Shown: positions 12,458 through 23,096, numbered from the stretch's first letter. The stretch: DNA of 24,660 nucleotides from Paulinella micropora (GCA_009731375.1 BJOX01000202.1:6679-31338); one strand, 5' to 3'. Notes: generated from the sequence alone by a model not told the origin. Translations and numbers: made by a program.

Positions 12458-15229
12458 TTCTTCTTCTTCTTCTTCTTCTTCTCCTTCTCCTTCTTCTTCT
12501 TCTTCTTCTTCTTCTTCTTCTTCTTCTTCTTCTTCTTCTTCTTCTTCTTCTTTTTCTTCTTCTTCTTCTTCTTCTTCTTCTTTTTTCTTCTTCTTCTTCT
12601 TCTTCTTTTTCTTCTTTTCTTCTTTTTCTTCTTCTTTTTCTTCTTCTTCCTTCTTCTTCCTTCTTCTTCCTTCTTTCTTCTTCCTTCTTCTTCTTCTTCC
12701 TTCTTCTTCTTTCTTCCTCCTTCTTCCTTCTTCTTCCTTCTTCTTTCTTCTTCTTTCTTCTGTCTTCTTCTTCTTCTTTTCTTCTTCTTCTTCTTTCCTC
12801 TTCTTCTTCTTCTTCTTCTTCTTTTTTTTTCTTTTTCCTTCTTCTTCCTTCTTCTTCCTTCTTTCTTCTGCCTTCTTCTTCTTCTTCCTTCTTCTTCTTT
12901 CTTCCTCCTTCCTTCTTCTTCCTTCTTCTTTCTTCTTCTTTCTTCTTCTTCTTCTTCTTCTTCTTTTCTTCTTCTTCTTCTTTCCTCTTCTTCTTCTTCT
13001 TCTTCTTCTTCTTCTTCTTCTTTTTTTTCTTCTTCTTCTTTTTCTTCCCTTTTCTTCTTCCCTTTTCTTCTTTTTCTTCTTCTTCTTCTTCTTCTTCTTC
13101 TTCTTCTTCTTCTTCTTCTTCTTCTTCTTCTTCTTCTTCTTCCTCTTCCTCTTCCTCTTCTTCTTCTTCTTCCTTTTCTTCTTCCTTTTCTTCTTCTTCC
13201 TTTTCTTCTTTTTCTTCTTTTTCTTCTTTTTCTTTTCTTTTTCTTCTTTTTCTTGTTTTTTTCTTCCTTTTTCTTTTTTTTTCCTTCCTTTTTTTCTTCT
13301 TCATTCTTCTTCCTTCTTTTTCTTTTTCTTCTTCTTCTTCTTCTTTTTCTTTTTCTTCTTTTTCTTTTTTTTCTTCTTCCTTTTTTTCTTCTTCATTCTT
13401 CTTCTTCTTCTTCTTCTTTTTTCTTCTTCTTCTTCTTTTTCTTCTTCTTTTCTTCTTTTTCTTCTTCTTCTTTTTCTTCTTCCTTCTTCTTCTTCCTTCT
13501 TCTTCTTTCTTCCTTCTTCTTCCTTCTTCTTCCTTCTTCTTTCTTCTTCTTCTTCTTCTTCTTTTCTTCTTCTTCTTTCCTCTTCTTCTTCTTCTTCTTC
13601 TTTTTTTTTTCTTCTTCTTTTTCTTCCCTTTTCTTCTTCCCTTTTCTTCTTTTCTTCTTCTTCTTCTTCTTCTTCTTCTTCTTCTTCTTCTTCCTCTTCC
13701 TCTTCTTCTTCTTCTTCTTCTTCTTCTTCTTCCTTTTCTTCTTCCTTTTCTTCTTCCTTTTCTTCTTCTTCTTCTTTCTTCTTCTTCTTTCTTCTTCTTC
13801 TTTCTTCTTCTTCTTCTTCTTTTCTTCTTCTTCTTTCTTCTTCTTCTTCTTTTTCTTCCCTTTTCTTCTTTTTCTTCTTTTTCTTCTTCTTCTTCTTCTT
13901 CTTCTTCTTCTTCGTTTTCTTCTTCTTCTTCTTCTTCTTCTTCTTCTTCTTCTTCTTCTTCCTTTTCTTCTTCTTCTTCTTCTTCTTCTTCTTCTTCTTC
14001 TTCTTCTTCTTCTTCTTTTTCTGCTTCTTCTTTTTCTTCTTCCTCTTCTTCTTCCTCTTCTTCTTCCTTCTTTCTTATTCCTTCTTCTTCCTCTTCCTTC
14101 CTCTTCCTTCTTCCTTCTTCTTCCTTCTTACTTCTTCTTCCTTCTTCCTTCTTCTTTCTTCTTCTTCTTCTTTTCTTCTTCTTCTTTCTTCTTTTTCTTT
14201 CTTCTTTTTCTTCCCTTTTCTTCTTCCCTTTTCTTCTTCCTTTTTCTTCTTCTTCTTCTTCTTCTTCTTCTTCTTCTTCTTCTTCTTCTTCTTCTTCTTC
14301 TTCGTCTTCTTCTTTTTCTTTTTCTTCTTCTTCTTCTTTTTTCTTCTTCTTTTTTCTTCTTCTTTTTCTTCTTCTTTTTCTTCTTTTTCTTCTTCTTCTT
14401 TTTCTTCTTCTTCTTCTTCTTTTTTTTTTTCTTTTTCTTCTTTTATTTCTTCTTTTTTTTCTTTTTCTTCCTTTTTCTTCTTCTTCTTCTTCTTCTTCTT
14501 CTTCTTCTTCTTTTTTTTTCTTTTTCTTCTTTTTTTTCTTCTTTTTTTTCTTTTTCTTCCTTTTTCTTCTTCTTCTTCTTCTTCTTTTTCTTCTTTTCTT
14601 TTTCTTTTCTTTTTCTTCTTATTCTTTTTCTTTTTTTTTTTTTCTTCTTTTTCTTCCTTTTCTTTTTTTTCTTCCTTTTTTTCTTCTTTCTTTTTCTTCT
14701 TTTTCTTTTTCTTCTTCTTCCTTCATTCTTCTTCTTCTTCTTCTTTTTCTTCTTTTTCTTCTTCTTCTTCTTCTTCTTCTTCTTCTTCTTCTTTTCTTCT
14801 TCTTTTTCTTCTTCTTCCTCTTCTTTTTCTTCCTTCTTCTTCCTTCTTCTTCCTTCTTCTTCCTCTTCCTTCCTCTTCCTTCTTCCTTCTTCCTCCTTCT
14901 TCCTTCTTCTTCTTTCTTCTTTCTTCTTCTTTTGTCTTCTTTCTCCTTCTTCTTCTTCTTTTTTCTTCTTCTTCTTTTTCTTCTTTTTCTTCCCTTTTCT
15001 TCTTCCCTTTTCTTCTTCTTCTTCTTCTTCTTCTTCTTCTTCTTCTTCTTCTTCTTTTTCTTCTTCTTCTTCGTTTTCTTCTTCGTTTTCTTCTTCCTCT
15101 TCTTCTTTTTCTTCTTCTTTTTCTTTTTCTTCTTTTTCTTCTTTCTTCTTTTTCTCCTTCTTCTTCTTCTTCTTCTTCTTCTTCTTCTTCTTCTTCTTCT
15201 TCTCCTTCTTCTTCTTCTTCTTCTTCTTT

Positions 15230-15893
15230 TTCTTTTTCTTCTTTTTTTTTTCTTTTTCTTCTTTTTCTTCTTTTTTTTTTCTTTTCTTTTTCTTCTTTTT
15301 CTTCCTTTTTCTTTTTTTTCTTCTTCCTTTTTTTCTTCTTCCTTCTTCCTTCTTCTTCTTCTTCTTTCTTTTTCTTTTTCTTCTTTTTCTTCTTTTTTTA
15401 TTCTTCCTTTTTCTTCTTCGTCTTTTTTTTTCTTTTTCTTCTTCTTCGTCTTCTTCTTCTTCTTTTTCCTCTTCTTCTTTTTTCTTCTTCTTTTTCTTCT
15501 TTTTCTTCTTCTTCTTCTTTTTCTTCTTCTTCTTCTTCTTCTTCTTCTTCTTCTTCTTCTTCTTTTTCTTCTTTTTTTTTTCTTTTTCTTCTTTTTCTTC
15601 TTTTTTTTTTCTTTTCTTTTTCTTCTTTTTCTTCCTTTTTCTTTTTTTTCTTCTTCCTTTTTTTCTTCTTCCTTCTTCCTTCTTCTTCTTCTTCTTTCTT
15701 TTTCTTTTTCTTCTTTTTCTTCTTTTTTTATTCTTCCTTTTTCTTCTTCGTCTTTTTTTTTCTTTTTCTTCTTCTTCGTCTTCTTCTTCTTCTTTTTCCT
15801 CTTCTTCTTTTTTCTTCTTCTTTTTCTTCTTTTTCTTCTTCTTCTTCTTTTTCTTCTTCTTCTTCTTCTTCTTCTTCTTCTTCTTCTTCTTCT
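15230..15893. repeat. 330-bp tandem duplication without visible differences
   Basis: The sequence from about 15230 to 15559 recurs at 15560-15889 with an offset of exactly 330. I compared it line by line and saw no mismatch, including the TTTATTC (A at 15400 and 15730) and CGTC landmarks. Divergence starts at about 15894. The matching region near 8931 in copy A has a single unit. Perfect identity in such a variable domain means a very recent duplication or an assembly artefact. Confidence 0.85.
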
Positions 15894-16273
15894 TTCTTTT
15901 TCTTCTTTTTTTCTTTTTCTTCCTTTTTCTTCTTCTTCTTCTTCTTTTTCTTCTTTTTCTTTTCTTTTTCTTCTTTTTCTTGTTTTTTTCTTCCTTTTTC
16001 TTTTTTTTCTTCTTCCTTTTTTTCTTCTTCATTCATCTTCTTCTTCTTTCTTTTCTTTTTTTTTTTTCTTCTTTTTCTTTTTCTTCTTCTTTTTCTTTTT
16101 CTTTTTCTTTTTTTTCTTCTTCCTTTTTTTCTTCTTCATTCTTTTTCTTCTTTTTCTTCTTTTTCTTTTCTTTTTCTTTTTCTTGTTTTTTTCTTCCTTT
16201 TTCTTTTTTTTCTTCTTCCTTTTTTCTTCTTCATTCTTCTTCTTCTTTCTTTTTCTTTTTCTTCTTTTTTTTT

Positions 16274-16396
<123 letters not shown>

Positions 16397-17324
16397 CTTC
16401 TTTTTCTTTTTCTTTTTCTTCTTCTTCTTTTTCTTTTTCTTCTTTTTCTTTTTTTTCTTCCTTTTTTTCTTCTTCATTCTTCTTCTTCTTCTTCTTCTTT
16501 TTCTTTTCTTTTTCTTCTTTTTCTTGTTTTTTCTTCCTTTTTCTTTTTTGTCTTCTTCCTTTTTTTCTTCTTCATTCTTCTTTTTTTTTTTTTCTTTTTC
16601 TTCTTTTTCTTTTTCTTTTTCTTTTTTTCTTCTTCCTTTTTTTCTTCTTCATTCTTCTTCTTCTTCTTCTTCTTTTTCTTCTTCTTCTTCTTCTTTTCTT
16701 CTTTTTCTTCTTCTTCTTTTTCTTCTTCTTCCTTCTTCTTCCTTCTTTCTTCTTCCTTCTTCTTCTTCCTTCTTCTTCTTTCTTCCTCCTTCTTCCTTTT
16801 TCTTCCTTCTTCTTGTTTCTTCTTTCTTCTTCTTTCTTCTTCTTCTTCTTCTTCTTCTTCTTTTCTTCTTCTTCTTCTTTCCTCTTCTTCTTCTTCTTCT
16901 TCTTCTTCTTCTTCTTTTTTTTTTCTTCTTCTTTTTCTTCCCTTTTCTTCTTCCCTTTTCTTCTTCTTCTTCTTCTTCTTCTTCTTCTTCTTCTTCTTCT
17001 TCCTCTTCCTCTTCTTCTTCTTCTTCTTCCTTTTCTTCTTCCTTTTCTTCTTCTTCCTCTTCTTCTTTCTTCTTCTTTCTTCTTCTTTCTTCTTCTTTTC
17101 TTCTTCTTTCTTCTTCTTCTTTTTCTTCTTTTTCTTCCTTTTCTTCTTCTTCTTCTTCTTCTTCTTCTTCTTCTTCTTCTTCTTCTTCTTCTTCTTCTTC
17201 TTCTTCTTCTTCGTCTTTTTCTTCTTCTTCTTCTTCCTTTTCTTCTTCTTCCTTTTCTTCTTCTTCCTTCTTCTTCCTTTTCTTCTTCTTCTTCTTCTTC
17301 TTCTTCTTCTTCTTCTTCTTCTTC

Positions 17325-17405
17325 TGCTTCTTTTTCTGCTTCTTTTTCTGCTTCTTCTTCTGCTTCTTCTTCTGCTTCTTCTTTTTCTGCCTCTTCTTCT
17401 TCTGC
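17325..17405. repeat. TGC-interrupted triplet block, copy 6
   Basis: G interruptions at 17326, 17338, 17350, 17362, 17374, 17389 and 17404, with the same spacing pattern as 10387-10467. TTGG (17495), TTTTTGTC (G at 17746) and TTTATTC (A at 17845) follow in the conserved order. Confidence 0.85.
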
Positions 17406-18336
17406 TTCTTCTTCTTCTTCTTCTTCTTCTTCTTCTTCTTCTTCTCCTTCTCCTTCTTCTCCTTCTCCTTCTTCTTTTTCTTCTTCTTCTTCTTGGTTTT
17501 CTTTTTCTTTTTCTTCTTTTTCTTCTTCCTCTTCTTCTTTTTCTTCTTCTTTTTCTTTTTCTTCTTTTTCTTCTTTTTCTTCTTCTTCTTCTTCTTCTTC
17601 TTCTTCTTCTCCTTCTTCTCCTTCTTCTTCTTCTTTTTCTTCTTCTTCTTCTTCTTCTTTTTCTTCTTTTTCTTCTTTTTTTTCTTTTTCTTTTTCTTCT
17701 TTTTCTTCTTTTTTTTCTTTTTCTTCTTTTTCTTTTTCTTTTTTTGTCTTTTTTTTCTTTTTCTTCCTTTTTCTTTTTTTTCTTCTTCCTTTTTTTCTTC
17801 TTCCTTCTTCTTCTTCTTCTTCTTTTTCTTTTTCTTCTTTTTTTATTCTTCCTTTTTCTTCTTCTTCTTCTTCTTTTTTCTTTTTCTTCTTCGTCTTCTT
17901 CTTCTTTTTCCTCTTCTTCTTTTTTCTTCTTCTTTTTCTTCTTCTTTTTCTTCTTCTTCTTCTTCTTTTTCTTCTTCTTCTTCTTTCTTTTTCTTCTTTT
18001 TCTTCTTTTTTTCTTTTTTTCTTTTTCTTCTTTTTCTTCTTTTTCTTTTCTTTTTCTTTTTCTTGTTTTTTTCTTTTTTTTCTTTTTTTTCTTCCTTTTT
18101 TTCTTCTTCATTATTCTTCTTCTTTCTTTCTCTTCTTTTTTTTTCTCTTCTTTTTCTTTTTCTTCTTTTTCTTTTTCTTTTTTTTCTTCTTCCTTTTTTT
18201 CTTCTTCATTCTTCTTCTTCTTCTTCTTCTTTTTCTTCTTTTTCTTCTTTTTCTTCTTTTTCTTTTTTTTTTCTTCCTTTTTCTTTTTTTTTTCTTCCTT
18301 TTTTTCTTCTTCATTCTTCTTCCTTCTTTTTCTTCT

Positions 18337-18349
<13 letters not shown>

Positions 18350-18421
<72 letters not shown>
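18350..18421. repeat. 72-base poly-T
   Basis: An uninterrupted T run bounded by C at 18349 and 18422. Its counterpart in copy A is the poly-T plus gap at 11579-11611. Confidence 0.9.
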
Positions 18422-19408
18422 CTTTTTCTTTTTCTTCTTCTTTTTCTTCTTTTTCTTTTTTTTCTTCTTCCTTTTTTTCTTCTTCTTCTTCTTCTTCTTC
18501 TTTTTTCTTCTTCTTCTTCTTCTTCTTTTTCTTCTTTTCTTCTTTTTCTTCTTCTTTTTCTTCTTCTTCCTTCTTCTTCCTTCTTCTTCCTTCTTTCTTC
18601 TTCCTTCTTCTTCTTCTTCCTTCTTCCTCCTTCTTCCTCCTTCTTCCTTCTTCTTCCTTCTTCTTTCTTCTTCTTTCTTCTTCTTCTTCTTTTCTTCTTC
18701 TTCTTCTTTCCTCTTCTTCTTCTTCTTCTTCTTCTTCTTCTTTTTTCTTCTTCTTTTTCTTCCCTTTTCTTCTTCCCTTTTCTTCTTTTTCTTCTTCTTC
18801 TTCTTCTTCCTCTTCCTCTTCCTCTTCTTCTTCTTCTTCTTCTTCTTACTTTTCTTCTTCTTCCTTTTCTTCTTCTTTCTTCTTCTTCTTCTTTCTTCTT
18901 CTTCTTCTTTCTTCTTCTTCTTCTTTTCTTCTTCTTCTTCTTTCTTCTTCTTCTTTTTCTTCCCTTTTCTTCTTTTTCTTCTTTTTCTTCTTCTTCTTCT
19001 TCTTCTTCTTCTCCTTCTTCTTCTTTTTCTTCTTTTTCTTCTTTTTTTTCTTTTTCTTCTTTTTTTATTTTTTTTATTTTTTTTCTTTTTCTTTTCTTTT
19101 TCTTCTTTTTCTTTTTCTTTTTTTGTCTTTTTTTTCTTCTTTTTCTTCCTTTTTCTTTTTTTTCTTCTTCCTTTTTTTCTTCTTCCTTCTTCCTTCTTCT
19201 TCTTCTTTCTTTTTCTTTTTCTTCTTTTTCTTCTTTTTTTATTCTTCCTTTTTCTTCTTCTTCTTTTTTTTCTTTTTCTTCTTCTTCTTCTTCGTCTTCT
19301 TCTTTTTCTTTTTTTTCTTTTTCTTCCTTTTTCTTTTTTTTCTTCTTCCTTTTCTTCTTCTTCTTTTTCTTCTTCTTTTCTTTTTCTTTTTCTTCTTCTT
19401 CTTCTTCT

Positions 19409-19429
<21 letters not shown>

Positions 19430-19445
<16 letters not shown>

Positions 19446-19887
19446 TCTTCTTCCTTCTTTCTTATTCCTTCTTCTTCCTCTTCCTTCCTCTTCCTTCTTC
19501 TTCCTTCTTCTTCCTTCTTCCTTCTTCTTCCTTCTTCCTTCTTCTTCCTTCTTCCTTCTTCTTTCTTCTTCTTCTTCTTTTCTTCTTTCTTCTTTTTCTT
19601 CCCTTTTCTTTTTCTTCCCTTTTCTTCTTCCCTTTTCTTCTTCCTTTTTCTTCTTCTTCTTCTTCTTCTTCTTCTTCTTCTTCGTCTTCTTCTTTTTCTT
19701 CTTTTTCTTCTTCTTCTTCTTCTTCTTTTTTCTTCTTCTTTTTTCTTCTTCTTTTTCTTCTTCTTTTTCTTCTTTTTCTTCTTCTTCTTCTTTTTCTTCT
19801 TCTTCTTCTTCTTCTTCTTTTTTTTTTTTCTTTTTCTTTTTCTTCTTTTTTTTTCTTCTTTTTCTTCTTTTTTTTCTTTTTCTTCCT

Positions 19888-19918
<31 letters not shown>

Positions 19919-20520
19919 CTTTTTCTTTTCTTTTTCTTCTTATTCTTTTTCTTTTTTTTTTCTTCTTTTTCTTCCTTTTTCTTTTTTTCTTCCTTTTTTT
20001 CTTCTTTCTTTTTCTTCTTTTTCTTTTTCTTCCTTCTTTTTCTTCTTTTTCTTTTTCTTCCTTTTTTTTTCTTTTTCTTCTTTTTTTTTCTTTTTCTTCT
20101 TTTTCTTTTTCTTTTTTTTCTTCTTCTTTTTCTTCCTTTTTCTTTTTTTTTCTTCTTCATTCTTCTTCTTCTTCTTCTTCTTTTTCTTCTTCTTCTTCTT
20201 CTTCTTCTTCTTCTTTTCTTCTTTTTCTTCTTCTTTTTCTTCTTCTTCCTCCTCTTTTTCTTCTTCTTCTTCTTCTTCCTTCTTCTTCCTTCTTTCTTCT
20301 TCCTTCTTCTTCCTCTTCCTTCCTCTTCCTTCTTCCTTCTTCCTCCTTCTTCCTTCTTCTTCTTTCTTCTTCTTTCTTCTTCTTTCTTCTTTTGTCTTCT
20401 TTTCTTCTTCTTTTTTCTCCTTCTTCTTCTTCTTTTTCTTCTTCTTCTTTTTCTTCTTTTTCTTCCCTTTTCTTCTTCCCTTTTCTTCTTTTTCTTCTTC
20501 TTCTTCTTCTTCTTCTTCTT
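19430..20520. repeat. Third, degenerate copy of the start of the large block
   Basis: The landmarks of 7600-8550 and 14045-15040 recur in order: TTATTCC (A at 19464), CGTC (about 19683), TTATTCTTTTT (A at 19942), CTTCATTC (A at 20159), TTTGTCTTC (G at 20394) and the paired CCCTTTTC motifs at about 20465-20485. Spacing is disturbed by an insertion of roughly 110 bases between 19942 and 20159. Confidence 0.7.
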
Positions 20521-20719
20521 TTTCTTCTTCTTCTTCTTTTTCTTCTTCTTTTTCTTTTTCTTCTTTTTCTTCTTCTTTTTCTTCTTCTTTTTCTTTTTCT
20601 TCTTTTTCTTCTTTTTCTTTTTCTTCTTTTTTTTCTTCTTTTTCTTCCCATTTCTTCTTCCTTTTTCTTCTTTTACTTCTTTTTCTTCTTCTTCTTCTTC
20701 TTCTTCTTCTGCTTCTTTT

Positions 20720-20723
<4 letters not shown>

Positions 20724-20757
<34 letters not shown>
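20724..20757. repeat. (TG)17 microsatellite
   Basis: Perfect TG dinucleotide repeat that abruptly ends the polypyrimidine domain. Confidence 0.98.
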
Positions 20758-20758
<1 letters not shown>

Positions 20759-20869
20759 ATTCTTTCAGTTTGCATGATCGAGTCATGGATTCATCTACCT
20801 CCTCCCTTCCCTTCCCTACCTACCTGCCTTCCCTTCCCTACCTACCTGCCTGCCCACCTACCTATTTTC

Positions 20870-20870
<1 letters not shown>
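20758..20870. repeat. Short single-copy stretch with a perfect 22-bp tandem duplication
   Basis: About 45 bases of mixed sequence lead into a C/T-rich stretch. Units 20805-20826 and 20827-20848 are identical (CCTTCCC, then CCTACCTACCTG), followed by CCTGCCCACCTACC. No coding signal is seen. Confidence 0.85.

Positions 20871-20934
<64 letters not shown>
20871..20934. repeat. Compound microsatellite (TC)11(TA)17
   Basis: TC repeat 20871-20892 passes directly into TA repeat 20893-20926, then TGTATATA. The AT part is self-complementary and can extrude hairpins. Confidence 0.97.
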
Positions 20935-20979
20935 GGTCAGACATCTTCCAGGCCTGCGACATCCCCAAAGAGGAAACGG
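20935..20979. other. Short non-repetitive island
   Basis: About 45 bases of mixed composition between microsatellites. No gene, RNA or regulatory motif can be supported. Confidence 0.7.
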
Positions 20980-21141
20980 TGTTCTTTCTGTCTGTCTTTC
21001 TTTCTTTTCTTTCTTTCTTTCCTTTCTTCCTTTCCTTTCCTTTCCTTGCGCCTTGCTTTGCCTTGCCTTTCCTTTCCTTTTTTTTTTCTTTCTTCTGTTT
21101 CTTCTTTTCTTTCTTTTCTTCCTTTTCTTTCTTTCTTTCTT
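20980..21141. repeat. CTTT/CCTTT-rich imperfect microsatellite
   Basis: Tetra- and pentanucleotide C/T repeats (TTTC, TTTCC) broken by TTGCGCCTTGC at about 21046 and by short T runs. Unlike the 20-kb domain, the unit here is four to five bases and not triplet based. Confidence 0.85.
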
Positions 21142-21233
21142 TTGTTGTTGTTGTTGTTTGCTTGTGTGGCGGTGGTGGTGGTGGTAGTGGCGGTGTTGGT
21201 GGTGTCGGGCGCACGTCGTTGTGTTGTTTTGCT

Positions 21234-21234
<1 letters not shown>
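21142..21234. repeat. (TTG)5 and GGT-rich simple sequence
   Basis: Five TTG units (21142-21156) are followed by a GGT/GGC-rich stretch (about 21167-21204) and a short G/T-rich link with GTCGGGCGCACGTCG. The + strand becomes G-rich here, the opposite of its left neighbour. Confidence 0.85.

Positions 21235-21301
<67 letters not shown>
21235..21301. repeat. (CT)n microsatellite, 67 bp
   Basis: CT dinucleotide repeat with a single CC interruption at about 21271. Confidence 0.97.
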
Positions 21302-21303
<2 letters not shown>

Positions 21304-21363
21304 CCCTCATACCCCTGTCATACCCCTCTCATACCCCCCTGTCATACCCCTCTCATACCCCCC
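21302..21363. repeat. TCATACCCC minisatellite entering the large gap
   Basis: About five units of TCATACCCC followed by TG, TC or CC(TG), period about 11-13, run directly into the N gap. The gap may therefore hold more of this array. Confidence 0.85.
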
Positions 21364-22088
21364 NNNNNNNNNNNNNNNNNNNNNNNNNNNNNNNNNNNNN
21401 NNNNNNNNNNNNNNNNNNNNNNNNNNNNNNNNNNNNNNNNNNNNNNNNNNNNNNNNNNNNNNNNNNNNNNNNNNNNNNNNNNNNNNNNNNNNNNNNNNNN
21501 NNNNNNNNNNNNNNNNNNNNNNNNNNNNNNNNNNNNNNNNNNNNNNNNNNNNNNNNNNNNNNNNNNNNNNNNNNNNNNNNNNNNNNNNNNNNNNNNNNNN
21601 NNNNNNNNNNNNNNNNNNNNNNNNNNNNNNNNNNNNNNNNNNNNNNNNNNNNNNNNNNNNNNNNNNNNNNNNNNNNNNNNNNNNNNNNNNNNNNNNNNNN
21701 NNNNNNNNNNNNNNNNNNNNNNNNNNNNNNNNNNNNNNNNNNNNNNNNNNNNNNNNNNNNNNNNNNNNNNNNNNNNNNNNNNNNNNNNNNNNNNNNNNNN
21801 NNNNNNNNNNNNNNNNNNNNNNNNNNNNNNNNNNNNNNNNNNNNNNNNNNNNNNNNNNNNNNNNNNNNNNNNNNNNNNNNNNNNNNNNNNNNNNNNNNNN
21901 NNNNNNNNNNNNNNNNNNNNNNNNNNNNNNNNNNNNNNNNNNNNNNNNNNNNNNNNNNNNNNNNNNNNNNNNNNNNNNNNNNNNNNNNNNNNNNNNNNNN
22001 NNNNNNNNNNNNNNNNNNNNNNNNNNNNNNNNNNNNNNNNNNNNNNNNNNNNNNNNNNNNNNNNNNNNNNNNNNNNNNNNNNNNNNNN
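21364..22088. other. 725-base assembly gap
   Basis: All N. The left flank is the TCATACCCC array and the right flank is a 26-base poly-C, so both edges are C-rich simple sequence. Confidence 0.98.
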
Positions 22089-22114
22089 CCCCCCCCCCCC
22101 CCCCCCCCCCCCCC
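22089..22114. repeat. Poly-C tract, at least 26 bases
   Basis: An uninterrupted C run at the right edge of the gap. Its true length and left end are unknown. Confidence 0.95.
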
Positions 22115-22299
22115 TTCGAGTTGGACGGACAGCATAGATATATGCAAAATATGTCTGGTCTAGGTACCGAAGGACGCTCTTCTGACTTCCTGTCCTGGGC
22201 CATGGCCCGGCAGCTCCAACAGACTCTACACAACACACAAGGAAATAAGCAAGCAAGGAAGGAAGCAAAGAAAGGGAACCCCCCTTTCTCCTCCCTCTC

Positions 22300-22302
<3 letters not shown>
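22115..22302. other. Single-copy island, no gene recognised
   Basis: About 190 bases of mixed composition, ending in purine-rich AAGCAAGGAAGG and a C/T stretch. It contains a perfect 12-bp palindrome, GGGCCATGGCCC, at 22197-22208. Open frames crossing it gain their length only from N and simple repeats. On the minus strand a short peptide with AMAQDRKS is open, too little to assign to any family. Confidence 0.6.

Positions 22303-22344
<42 letters not shown>
22303..22344. repeat. (CT)n microsatellite
   Basis: About 21 perfect CT units. Confidence 0.97.
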
Positions 22345-22347
<3 letters not shown>

Positions 22348-22399
22348 CCTTTGCGGCTGCCAACTTCGCCTGTTCTTGCTGCTCCTGACTGATCCTCAT
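22345..22399. other. Short single-copy link
   Basis: About 55 bases of mixed sequence between microsatellites. Nothing recognisable. Confidence 0.6.
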
Positions 22400-22433
22400 C
22401 CCCCCCCCCCCCCCCCCCTCTCTCTTTCTCTCT
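22400..22433. repeat. (C)19 followed by TC-rich repeat
   Basis: Nineteen C (22400-22418), then TCTCTCTTTCTCTCT. This is a second poly-C run within 330 bases of the one at the gap. Confidence 0.95.
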
Positions 22434-22610
22434 GAGAATCTTAGTATTTAGCGAAAGTATCAATATTAAATTATTTTAAAATTCACATTTTTTATTATTA
22501 CAAAGTTAAAATTTAGATAATTTATTATTATTTTGAAAATCAGATGTTTTCTACCTGAGACTCTGTAGTATTATTAAATTATTTTAAAATTCAGGTGTTT
22601 ATTACACTCA
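22434..22610. repeat. Degenerate AT-rich tandem repeat
   Basis: A 22-bp sequence (22464-22485, core AAATTATTTTAAAATTC) recurs perfectly at 22572-22593, 108 bases downstream. Upstream of each lies a related CTGAGA..CT..TAGTATT string (about 22432-22452 and 22555-22572). A weaker third match, TTATTATTTTGAAAATCAG, lies at about 22524-22542. I read this as an old short tandem array now largely decayed. Confidence 0.6.
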
Positions 22611-22825
22611 TCCCTGCAAGTTTCTATTAAAATAGTGATTGCGTGAATCACAAAGTTATTAATATTGCGTAAACTGTACAGCGTTGGCATAAGAAGGCTA
22701 GGCTTGTTGTGACTTTTCGCAACGACTTAATCTACGTAATCATGAAGAAACTTGCTGCAGACAGTAGATTGGACGTTTCTTTCGTTTCTAATCTATTATC
22801 TGCTTTGGCTCTGGCATGCCAATCT
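22611..22825. other. Single-copy AT-rich sequence, no gene recognised
   Basis: About 215 bases of mixed, moderately AT-rich sequence without simple repeats. All six frames are short. No tRNA-like, promoter or splice context can be supported. Confidence 0.6.
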
Positions 22826-22855
22826 CATAACCCTGTCATACTCCTCTAATACCAC

Positions 22856-22856
<1 letters not shown>
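22826..22856. repeat. Relic of the TCATACCCC minisatellite
   Basis: CTCATAACCCTGTCATACTC followed by CTCTAATACC matches the 21307-21350 array unit by unit with scattered changes. It lies directly left of (TC)n, whereas the intact array lies directly right of (CT)n. Confidence 0.65.
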
Positions 22857-22894
<38 letters not shown>

Positions 22895-22919
22895 ACACAC
22901 ACACACACACACACACACA
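22857..22919. repeat. Compound microsatellite (TC)18(AC)12
   Basis: TC repeat 22857-22892, then (AC)12 at 22895-22918. A further CATACCCCTC of minisatellite type follows at about 22929-22938. Confidence 0.95.
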
Positions 22920-23024
22920 TACCACTCACATACCCCTCATCATTATTATTGTATTAATATTATAATATTATTTACGCAAGCAGTGTTTTAATAGAACTTA
23001 TATTAATATGATACTTGCCACTTA

Positions 23025-23025
<1 letters not shown>
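22920..23025. other. AT-rich link sequence
   Basis: About 100 AT-rich bases with short ATT and TAATAT runs. No feature recognised. Confidence 0.6.

Positions 23026-23093
<68 letters not shown>
23026..23093. repeat. (TTA)n microsatellite, 68 bp
   Basis: Perfect TTA repeat directly abutting the first copy of the 411-bp element. Read on the minus strand it is an (AAT)n tail following the element's end GCCATTGGGCTG. Confidence 0.97.

Positions 23094-23096
<3 letters not shown>

Noticed and set aside
20935-20979. SPKRKR string in one + frame resembling a nuclear localisation signal
   Set aside because: It lies in a 45-base island between microsatellites, inside a frame otherwise made of simple repeats.
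22197-22208. 12-bp palindrome GGGCCATGGCCC as a regulatory site
   Set aside because: It is a single short palindrome with no gene nearby and can arise by chance.
22115-22236. Minus-strand peptide with AMAQDRKS as a possible LINE C-terminal remnant
   Set aside because: Only a few residues vaguely recall the AQDR-type ends of some LINE proteins, with no second motif and no element boundary.
20979-22435. Open frames crossing the 725-base gap
   Set aside because: Their length is mostly N plus Ser-Leu or Pro repeats from CT and poly-C tracts.
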